In this document: positions 32,143 through 38,614 of the stretch, one piece after another | Position numbering within the stretch: the first letter of the stretch is position 1 | How the letters are laid out: each line of letters starts with the position of its first letter | Assembly (NCBI GenBank): GCA_039714315.1 | Contig: JBDLJM010000012.1 | Span: forward strand, 1-38,614 | Length of the DNA: 38,614 nt | Source of the DNA: Bacteroidota bacterium | Lineage (GTDB): Bacteria; Bacteroidota; Bacteroidia; Flavobacteriales; JADGDT01 | Direction of reading: 5' to 3' | Made by a program: the position numbers and the translations under genes | Notes under the pieces: generated by a model | The model's input: the letters and a program-made list of their open reading frames with translations, nothing else | The model's database searches: none | Told to the model about the DNA's origin: nothing

Positions 32143-34933
32143 AAAGCTTTTCTTTCAGGTATTTTGCAGTATACGTATCCGCTGATTCAAGCATTTCTTC
32201 CGGAGTACCTTCAAACAATATTTTACCACCGTCTACACCTCCTCCTGGACCTATGTCGATTAACCAGTCGGCAGATTTAGCCACGTCCAGATTATGTTCA
32301 ATCACAACTATTGTATGACCTTTCTCTATCAGCGCATTAAAAGATTTCAAAAGTTTTTTGATATCGTGAAAATGCAATCCTGTTGTAGGCTCATCAAATA
32401 TAAACAGTGTCTTTCCGGCTTTGGCTCCTTTAGATAAAAAGTAGGCAAGTTTCACTCTTTGGGCTTCTCCTCCCGACAGCGTACTGGAAGCCTGCCCTAA
32501 GTGGATATATCCCAAACCTACATCCTGCAATGGTTTAATTTTTTTACAAATTCTCAATTGCTCGTGTTTCTTAAAAAAATCTATTGCCTGATTTACGGTC
32601 ATATCAAGAATATCATATATTGTCTTATCCTCAAACTTCACTTCCAGGATTTCTTTTTTAAATCTTTTTCCTCCACAATCCTCACAGGTCAGATGAACAT
32701 CGGCCATAAACTGCATTTCTATCGTAACTTCCCCTTCACCCTTACAGGTTTCGCATCTTCCTCCTTCAACATTGAAAGAAAAATGTTTAGGCTTATAGCC
32801 CCGTGCCTGGGAAAGTTTAATATTAGAGAACAGGTCCCTTATTTCGTCATAAGCCTTTAAATACGTAACAGGATTAGACCTCGAAGATTTACCTATCGGA
32901 TTTTGATCTACAAACTCTACATTTTTTATCTCGCCTAAATCTCCATTTATTGAGCTATGATGACCGGCTTTTTCTCCATATCCTAAAATGTGTTTCTGCA
33001 CTGCGGGATATAAAATTCTTTTCACCAATGAACTTTTCCCTGAACCACTTACACCCGTAACTACAGTTAAACCGTGTAGAGGAAATTTAACATTTACATT
33101 CTTAAGGTTGTTCTCTCTTGCCCCTATAATCTCAATACTATCCTTAAAACTACGTCTCATTGCCGGGATTTCGATCTCCATTCTTCCCGTTAGGTATTTC
33201 GAAGTCAATGAATCTGCTTTCTCCAGTTGATCATGAGTTCCTTCGAAAACTACTTCCCCCCCATGAATTCCGGCCTCAGGTCCTATATCGATGATATAAT
33301 CGGCATATTTCATAATGTCTTCATCATGCTCTACCACTATCACTGTATTTCCTAAATCGCGTAACTTTTTAAGTACTCCTATCAGTTTCTCCGTATCTTT
33401 TGAATGTAAACCAATACTCGGTTCATCCAAAATATACATAGATCCTACAAGACTTGAACCTAAAGATGTAGCTAAATTTATCCTCTGCGATTCTCCACCG
33501 GAAAGGGTAGACGATGTTCTGTTTAAAGTCAGATAACCTAAACCTACATCAAGCAGGAATCCCAGTCTGGATTTTATTTCGGCAATAAGTCTTTTTGCTA
33601 CCTGAATTTCATATTTATTAAACTCTACCGAATCAATAAAAACCTTCAGTTCATTAAGTGGCATCTCTACTAATTCGGAAATACTCCTGCTTCCGATTTT
33701 AACATATTCTGCCTCCTTTTTAAGACGTTTTCCACCACACTCAGGACATATAGTTTTTCCCCTATAACGGGAGAGCATTACCCTATACTGGATTTTATAT
33801 GAATTTTCTTCAACCATTTTGAAGAAATCATTAATCCCATTGAAAGATTCACATCCTTTCCAAAGCAAAGCCTTATGCTCAGAACTCAATTCATAATAAG
33901 GCTTGTGAATTGGAAAACCTACTTTGTCTGCATTATCAATAAGTTGATATTTCCACTCCTGCATTTTCTCTCCCTTCCAGGCTACAACGGCATCTTCGTA
34001 AATACTTAAACCGGTATTTGGAATAACCAGATCCTGATCTATACCTATTACAGAACCGTAACCTTCACATTTTGGACAGGCCCCATAAGGATTGTTAAAA
34101 CTGAAAAGATGCGTATTGGGCTCAGAAAATTCCAAACCGTCAAGCTCAAATTTATTGGAGAAATTAGTTTTTGTGTTGGTTTTAACATCAACTATACAGC
34201 AAGTGCCGGCCCCTTCAAAAAATGCAGTTTGAACAGAGTCAGCCGTACGGTTCCAAAATCCTTCATCGTCCTTTACCACAATGCGGTCTACCACTAAAGA
34301 AAAATCGTGATAATTCTCAATATCATCCCGCTTTACAGCATCCTTGATCTTTATTATGTCTCCTTCAAATTTAATTCTGGAATATCCCTGCTGATCGAGT
34401 ATTTTAAGTGTTCCTAATACCGATCTTCCTTCCTTAATATGAACAGGACTGATAATTAGTACTTTTGAATTTAGCTCCATCAGTTTCAAAAAGTCTATCA
34501 CATTTGAAACCTCGTGTTTTTCCACTTCTTTACCCGAAACCGGAGAATAAGTCTTTCCAATTCTGGCATACAGCAACTTCAGATAGTCATATACCTCTGT
34601 AGATGTTCCAACAGTGGAACGCGGATTTGTAGAATTTACTTTTTGTTCTATCGCAATAGCAGGAGAAATACCCTTTATATAATCTACCTTTGGCTTGTTA
34701 AGCCTGCCTAAAAACTGTCTGGCATATGACGACAAGCTCTCAACATAACGCCTTTGCCCCTCGGCATAGAGAGTATCGAATGCCAGGCTGGATTTACCAG
34801 ACCCGGATAATCCGGTGATTACAACAAGTTTATTTCTGGGTATTGCTACATCTATCCCCTTCAGATTGTGTAACGAAGCTCCTTTAATAAGTATATTTTC
34901 CTTAGGTGATAACTTGTCGAAATTCTTTGGCAT
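32138..34933 (-). CDS. uvrA: Excinuclease ABC subunit A
   Basis: DNA damage-recognition ATPase of nucleotide excision repair. The 931-residue protein has two ABC modules: Walker A GLSGSGKSS (41-49), signature LSGGESQRI, then GVSGSGKSSLVKR and LSGGEAQRV. Zinc-binding cysteines are seen as CPKC (286-289), CPEC and the CETCKGEG/CEDCGGKRF module of the second half. The upstream CxxC that pairs with CPKC in E. coli UvrA is replaced by residues near 262-265 (FELD). I believe this is common in Bacteroidota. The promoter at 34952-34982 is among the best in the window. No LexA-like box was recognised. Confidence 0.96.
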   Translation of the reverse strand: MPKNFDKLSPKENILIKGASLHNLKGIDVAIPRNKLVVITGLSGSGKSSLAFDTLYAEGQRRYVESLSSYARQFLGRLNKPKVDYIKGISPAIAIEQKVNSTNPRSTVGTSTEVYDYLKLLYARIGKTYSPVSGKEVEKHEVSNVIDFLKLMELNSKVLIISPVHIKEGRSVLGTLKILDQQGYSRIKFEGDIIKIKDAVKRDDIENYHDFSLVVDRIVVKDDEGFWNRTADSVQTAFFEGAGTCCIVDVKTNTKTNFSNKFELDGLEFSEPNTHLFSFNNPYGACPKCEGYGSVIGIDQDLVIPNTGLSIYEDAVVAWKGEKMQEWKYQLIDNADKVGFPIHKPYYELSSEHKALLWKGCESFNGINDFFKMVEENSYKIQYRVMLSRYRGKTICPECGGKRLKKEAEYVKIGSRSISELVEMPLNELKVFIDSVEFNKYEIQVAKRLIAEIKSRLGFLLDVGLGYLTLNRTSSTLSGGESQRINLATSLGSSLVGSMYILDEPSIGLHSKDTEKLIGVLKKLRDLGNTVIVVEHDEDIMKYADYIIDIGPEAGIHGGEVVFEGTHDQLEKADSLTSKYLTGRMEIEIPAMRRSFKDSIEIIGARENNLKNVNVKFPLHGLTVVTGVSGSGKSSLVKRILYPAVQKHILGYGEKAGHHSSINGDLGEIKNVEFVDQNPIGKSSRSNPVTYLKAYDEIRDLFSNIKLSQARGYKPKHFSFNVEGGRCETCKGEGEVTIEMQFMADVHLTCEDCGGKRFKKEILEVKFEDKTIYDILDMTVNQAIDFFKKHEQLRICKKIKPLQDVGLGYIHLGQASSTLSGGEAQRVKLAYFLSKGAKAGKTLFIFDEPTTGLHFHDIKKLLKSFNALIEKGHTIVVIEHNLDVAKSADWLIDIGPGGGVDGGKILFEGTPEEMLESADTYTAKYLKEKLY

Positions 34934-34951
34934 AACTATTTAATTAATTTG

Positions 34952-34982
34952 CAAAGATAGGCTCCTAAGAGGCAAGTTCAAA
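34952..34982 (-). promoter_or_regulatory. Promoter of uvrA
   Basis: On the minus strand TTTG (34979-34982), a 19-base spacer and TATCTTTG (34952-34959) give a full Bacteroidota promoter, ending 18 bases before the uvrA ATG. Confidence 0.65.
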
Positions 34983-34993
34983 GCATAAAATAC

Positions 34994-35001
34994 TACCTTC
35001 G
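34994..35001 (+). promoter_or_regulatory. Possible -7 element of the DUF2062 gene
   Basis: TACCTTCG differs from TAnnTTTG at one base and lies ahead of the octamer array and the DUF2062 start. A similar TAATTTCG precedes DUF309 copy 2. Confidence 0.3.
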
Positions 35002-35009
35002 CCAAATCA

Positions 35010-35057
35010 ATGATTTAATGAGTTAATGATACAATGAATTAATAGCTGAATGATTTC
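35010..35057. repeat. Six-unit 8-bp tandem array covering the DUF2062 start codon
   Basis: Octamers of the form ATGANNNA begin at 35010, 35018, 35026, 35034, 35042 (degenerate, ATAGCTGA) and 35050. The last supplies the start codon of the DUF2062 gene. Each of the four upstream ATGs meets a stop within two or three codons. Confidence 0.8.
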
Positions 35058-35514
35058 AAAAATCAAAAATATAAGTCCTAAAAAAGTATTCAGGGAAATT
35101 TTCATGTCAAACAGCGACAATCCAAACAAGGTTGCTACTGCACTTGCGTTGGGTGTTTTTATCGCTATTGTTCCTATTTATGGTTTTCAGTCTGTTGTTG
35201 CAATTGGTCTTTCGCACTTATTCAAACTCAATAAGGCAATTGTTTTCGCAGCGACCAACATCAGTTGGCCTCCTATAGTTTTTGTTCTTATTTACGGAAG
35301 TTATCAAACGGGACATTTCATAAACTTTGGTAAGTTTGACTATCTGTTTGAATTTTCAAAGACTAATCTTAGTAATACTGATTTTTTAGGAGAAAAACTG
35401 TATCTATTTGTGATCGGAAGTGTTGTTTTCGGAATACTGTTTGCACTTACTACATGGATGACAACTATGATTGCCTTTACTTCAGTTAAAGCTGTAAAGA
35501 GCAAGTCTCATTAA
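35050..35514 (+). CDS. DUF2062 domain membrane protein
   Basis: 154-residue membrane protein with about three hydrophobic segments. NPNKVATALALGVFIAIVPIYGFQSVVAIGLSHLFKLNKAIVFAATNISWPP (about 24-76) fits the DUF2062 family: a helix with ALGVF-G--P--G-Q, then N and a P-containing loop. Function unknown; the family often sits near glycosyltransferases, but none is here. The chosen ATG lies in the octamer array; ATG 35104 (MSNSDNPNK) is an alternative that would leave the hallmark intact. It is divergent from uvrA and converges with the aspartyl protease gene. Confidence 0.75.
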   Translation: MISKIKNISPKKVFREIFMSNSDNPNKVATALALGVFIAIVPIYGFQSVVAIGLSHLFKLNKAIVFAATNISWPPIVFVLIYGSYQTGHFINFGKFDYLFEFSKTNLSNTDFLGEKLYLFVIGSVVFGILFALTTWMTTMIAFTSVKAVKSKSH

Positions 35515-35578
35515 TGTCTTATAATTTAAATTCAGACAGTAATTATAGAAATTCCAACAAACTAGATAACCAGTTTTT

Positions 35579-36856
35579 TTATATAGTTTTTCTTAAACGA
35601 AAAGTAACTTTTACCTTTTCCCCGTTTCTATCCAAAACGAGCTTAATTTTTTTCCTGTCACCTGTCCTGAATTTTGACATTATTTCGGGAAAAGTCATCG
35701 ATGCTGAACTTCCATAATTAATATGTTTCACAATATCTCCAACCATTACTCCGGCTTCCTCTGCGGGTGAACCTTCTCTCACACTTGACACTTCATAAAC
35801 AGGAAATTCAGGGTAAGGCATTTTTAATTCCATACCACTCATATTGTAATAAAATCCTTTTCTAAAATTACTTCCTTTTCTAAATGTTATTTTTTTATTG
35901 CCATAATCAATAAGTACCTTAAACTTACTCAAAGCGGCACCACCTATGCTTCCATTGCGTTCCTTATGCATCATTACATACGACACAGACGATGAATCGG
36001 GGTAAGAAACAGTAATATCTTCTAAAATTAAATCTCCAATATGAAGACCGGATATCCTGCTTCGTTTGCCAAAAATATCTCCACTGAGTCCACTACCGAG
36101 AAAATCATTTATGTATTTTTTTGGTTCTTCTATACCCTGATGAGAATTAATAAATAACCACAGAGCATCACTCCCTCCGGTATCGACTAATAATTTTACA
36201 GGAACTATTTTCTTTTCTGTATTGTTGTCAGACGGGTAACCCAACTCCACTTCCAGATTAACAAAAGGTTTTCCGCGGTGAAAAGTTAGTGGCTTGCTAA
36301 TATATTTTTTGCTTCTGGGATATTTAAATTTTTTGGGATCGTGTAGTTTTAAATACTGATTATCATAATTTATTTCTACAATAAAATCCCTGAAAAGATC
36401 AAAACCAATAATTCCATTAATATTATGTCCAAGCTTATTAGACAAATGGAAAATATCTTCGAGCAGGACTATAACTGTCTGATTATGATTTACAATATTA
36501 TCCCCAACATTTATTCGGTTATCATAGGCAATCAGAGCTTCAATTCCATCTCCCTGCCCCAGACCTTTAACTTCTATCTTTTTGTAATCTCTTATCTCTA
36601 TGGTATCAAACTGTGGAACATCGATAATTATAGGGGTCTTAACTCCTGAATCTAATATAAAATTCAAAGGCTTTGAACCATTTAATTGCAATTGAATTAT
36701 TATTTGATTGCCGGAAAATGTAAAAGGAATTCTTTCGTACTTAAGATCATTTTCCAAAAAATACAAATTAGGGGTAGATTGCGCAAAGGCTACACTAATT
36801 CCATAAAAAAAGAAGAAGAATATAGCAACAGTAGTATTTTTATAAATACCAGACAT
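35579..36856 (-). CDS. Exported retropepsin-like aspartyl protease with PDZ domain
   Basis: 425-residue protein with a signal peptide (hydrophobic run with five Phe, cut near FAQ, residue 26). Two retropepsin-like halves follow: FILDSGVKTPIII (Asp-Ser-Gly at 69-71) and LLVDTGGSDALWLF (Asp-Thr-Gly at 225-227), so an intramolecular pepsin-like active site is plausible. The PDZ domain is at about 340-420 (GSPAEEAGVMVGDIVKHINY). I chose ATG 36856 because it gives a proper signal peptide; an in-frame GTG at 36901 would add 15 charged residues before it. The substrate is unknown; location is periplasmic or outer membrane. Confidence 0.85.
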   Translation of the reverse strand: MSGIYKNTTVAIFFFFFYGISVAFAQSTPNLYFLENDLKYERIPFTFSGNQIIIQLQLNGSKPLNFILDSGVKTPIIIDVPQFDTIEIRDYKKIEVKGLGQGDGIEALIAYDNRINVGDNIVNHNQTVIVLLEDIFHLSNKLGHNINGIIGFDLFRDFIVEINYDNQYLKLHDPKKFKYPRSKKYISKPLTFHRGKPFVNLEVELGYPSDNNTEKKIVPVKLLVDTGGSDALWLFINSHQGIEEPKKYINDFLGSGLSGDIFGKRSRISGLHIGDLILEDITVSYPDSSSVSYVMMHKERNGSIGGAALSKFKVLIDYGNKKITFRKGSNFRKGFYYNMSGMELKMPYPEFPVYEVSSVREGSPAEEAGVMVGDIVKHINYGSSASMTFPEIMSKFRTGDRKKIKLVLDRNGEKVKVTFRLRKTI

Positions 36857-37199
36857 ACTCTTTATTTTCCTATGATTACGGATAATTTTCAATATTGTCA
36901 CCTAATTTTTTAATTATTAAATATAATCAGAAATAGTTATCATATATAAATTAAACTATGTTTTAACCCTAATTTAACATGTTCAGCATCATACTTCTTG
37001 AACGCTTATTTTCACCTTTCTACAATCTGATTTTACACATGATATACCGCATTAACATCGCACAGTAACTATCACTTAGCCAGAAGATTAGATCACAGCG
37101 TAATGATGTCATTTTTTTCAAAAAAAACCTTTATCTATTAAGATTTTTTTGCACTTTTGCGTCGCAAATAAACTTTATATAAACATACAAATAAAAAAG
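36857..37199. other. 343-base divergent region between the aspartyl protease and aminotransferase genes
   Basis: AT-rich, with no reading frame or RNA gene recognised. CACTTTTG (37152-37159), with TTTA 18 bases upstream, is a weak promoter candidate for the aminotransferase. No clear promoter for the protease was found. Confidence 0.5.
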
Positions 37200-38399
37200 A
37201 TGCCTAAGATATCTCAAAAAGGGGCAAATATGCCTCAATCTCCTGTACGTAAATTAGTTCCCTTTGCAGAAGCAGCAAAAAAAAGAGGTACTAAAGTATT
37301 GCACTTAAATATCGGCCAGCCTGATATTAAAACTCCTGAAGTAGCTATTGATGCAGTAAAAGAATTTGATATCAAAGTTTTGGAATACACTCATTCAGCA
37401 GGTTTTGAATCATATCGTGAAGGACTTTCCGGCTACTACAAACAATTCGATATTGATATTTCTAAAGACGAATTGATTGTTACTACAGGTGGTTCTGAAG
37501 CTATTTCTTTTGCATTGGGTAGTATTATGGACGAATCGGATGAGGTAATTATCCCAGAGCCATTCTACGCAAACTACAATGGTTTTGCTACTGCAAATGG
37601 TGTAAATGTTGTTCCTATCGAGTCTTCTATCGATACCGGTTTTGCCCTTCCTCCTATTGCAGAGTTCGAGAAAAAAATCAGCGATAAGACTAAGGCTATT
37701 ATGATCTGTAATCCAGGTAACCCTACTGGTTATTTGTATTCGGAAGAAGAATTAAATCAGTTGAAAGAAATCGTTAAAAAACACGATTTATTCTTAATTG
37801 CTGATGAGGTTTACCGTGAATTTACTTACGATGGTGAAGAACCTATTTCGGTACTTAACATCGAAGGACTGGAAGACAACGCTATTGTTATCGATTCAGT
37901 TTCTAAACGTTACTCTATGTGTGGTGCTCGTATTGGAGCAATTGTTTCCAAGAACAAAGAAGTTATGTCTACAGCAATGAAATTTGCTCAGGCACGTCTT
38001 TCTCCTCCTACATACGCACAAATTGCTTCTGAGGCCGCTTTGAAAACTCCAAAAAGCTATTTTGACGAAGTGAAAACCGAATACGTACAGAGAAGAAATA
38101 CTCTTGTTGAGAAATTAAATAATATTGAAGGAGTAAAAGTTCCTATGCCTAAAGGTGCATTCTATTGTGTTGCTGAATTGCCAATAGATGATTCTGACAA
38201 ATTTGCACAGTGGATACTTGAGGAATTCGACCTAAATGGAACTACTGTAATGGTATCGCCGGCTACAGGTTTCTATTCTACACCCGGATTAGGTAAAAAT
38301 CAGGTTAGAATTGCTTATGTTCTTAAGGAAGAAGATCTGATCGAAGCTACCGAAATTCTGGAAGCTGCCCTTAAAGTCTACCCCGGAATAGTGAAATAA
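37200..38399 (+). CDS. Class I/II pyridoxal-phosphate aminotransferase (AspC-like)
   Basis: Transfers amino groups between an amino acid and a 2-oxo acid; aspartate or a broad aromatic/branched substrate is likely but not decidable. The 399-residue protein has LNIGQPDIKTP, TTGGSEAISFALG (phosphate-binding loop), NPGNPTG (171-177), DEVYREF (202-208), the Schiff-base Lys236 in SVSKRYSMCGARIGA, and Arg365 or so in QVRIAYV as the carboxylate-binding Arg. I chose ATG 37200 (MPKISQKGANMPQSPVRKLVPFAE); the in-frame start at 37149 adds 17 residues that overlap the likely promoter. A terminator follows. Confidence 0.92.
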   Translation: MPKISQKGANMPQSPVRKLVPFAEAAKKRGTKVLHLNIGQPDIKTPEVAIDAVKEFDIKVLEYTHSAGFESYREGLSGYYKQFDIDISKDELIVTTGGSEAISFALGSIMDESDEVIIPEPFYANYNGFATANGVNVVPIESSIDTGFALPPIAEFEKKISDKTKAIMICNPGNPTGYLYSEEELNQLKEIVKKHDLFLIADEVYREFTYDGEEPISVLNIEGLEDNAIVIDSVSKRYSMCGARIGAIVSKNKEVMSTAMKFAQARLSPPTYAQIASEAALKTPKSYFDEVKTEYVQRRNTLVEKLNNIEGVKVPMPKGAFYCVAELPIDDSDKFAQWILEEFDLNGTTVMVSPATGFYSTPGLGKNQVRIAYVLKEEDLIEATEILEAALKVYPGIVK

Positions 38400-38450
38400 A
38401 AAACACTGTTTAGAATTAATACTATTTAAAGTTATTTTTTACAAAAATTA

Positions 38451-38479
38451 AGTCCTCTTCCCCAAGAGGGCTTTTTTTT
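38451..38479 (+). terminator. Intrinsic terminator of the aminotransferase gene
   Basis: AGTCCTCTT (38451-38459) pairs with 38464-38472 (one G-T wobble) around CCCC, followed by eight T. Confidence 0.85.
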
Positions 38480-38578
38480 ACCCTGAACTTGTTTCAGTGT
38501 TCAGACTATACTTTTTTTTTCAAATGCTTTCCCCCTTTAAGGTCAAAGTGTTTTTCCTCTATACTTCATTTCAAATAC

Positions 38579-38614
38579 TTCTTTTGTCTTTTTATCTTTT
38601 CTCTTTTGTCTTTT
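38579..38614. repeat. Pyrimidine-rich repeat tract running off the window
   Basis: Repeated TCTTTTGTCTTTT-like units, similar in composition and wording to the 14-bp array at 28623-28692. The end is outside the window. Confidence 0.6.

Overview
The window is AT-rich chromosomal DNA from a member of the Bacteroidota (Flavobacteriia/Bacteroidia-like). The support is an orphan SusC/RagA-type TonB-dependent receptor, two secreted proteins with C-terminal type IX secretion (T9SS) sorting domains, Bacteroidota-type promoters (TAnnTTTG near -7, TTTG near -33) ahead of several genes, and scarce Shine-Dalgarno sequences. No phage, integrase, transposase, CRISPR array, rRNA or tRNA is seen, so most of the window reads as ordinary core chromosome.

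Layout. 1-4325: orphan SusC-type receptor (minus) back to back with miaA and an acyl-ACP thioesterase (plus). 4342-6681: minus-strand FecCD-type permease, ATPase with an unusual C-terminal extension, and a DUF1543 protein. 6840-9380: PAS/GAF sensory protein with no output domain. 9776-18329, plus strand: htpG, SIMPL protein, Na+/H+ antiporter, T9SS M1 peptidase, then a 0.54-kb gap with a candidate structured RNA on the minus strand, then gcvT and deoC. 18514-20889: two paralogous DUF309-like genes on either side of a DEAD-box RNA helicase. 20898-22950: a CotH-like T9SS protein and a small DUF2007 protein. 22959-30631: minus-strand beta-oxidation locus (TetR regulator, FadI-type thiolase, FadB-type hydratase/dehydrogenase, acyl-CoA dehydrogenase, alpha-methylacyl-CoA racemase). 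30865-31944: flavin oxidoreductase plus haem-binding protein. 32138-38399: uvrA, DUF2062 protein, aspartyl protease with PDZ domain, class I aminotransferase.

The most striking part is the beta-oxidation locus. The acyl-CoA dehydrogenase carries an SCP2-like lipid-binding domain at its C terminus, and the next gene, five bases downstream, is a racemase with a homologous SCP2-like domain at its N terminus. The two copies therefore face each other across the gene junction. The racemase keeps the His/Asp spacing of alpha-methylacyl-CoA racemases, so I infer a pathway for alpha-methyl-branched or sterol-like acyl-CoAs, reminiscent of the SCP2 fusions of peroxisomal beta-oxidation enzymes. A near-perfect 9-5-9 palindrome lies directly before the TetR start codon and is a likely operator.

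Other points of interest: the candidate ncRNA at 16061-16230 with a well-formed promoter and three nested or pseudoknotted pairings; three different short tandem arrays (14, 7 and 8 bp units) that each overlap a stop or start codon; and two terminators sharing the same stem.
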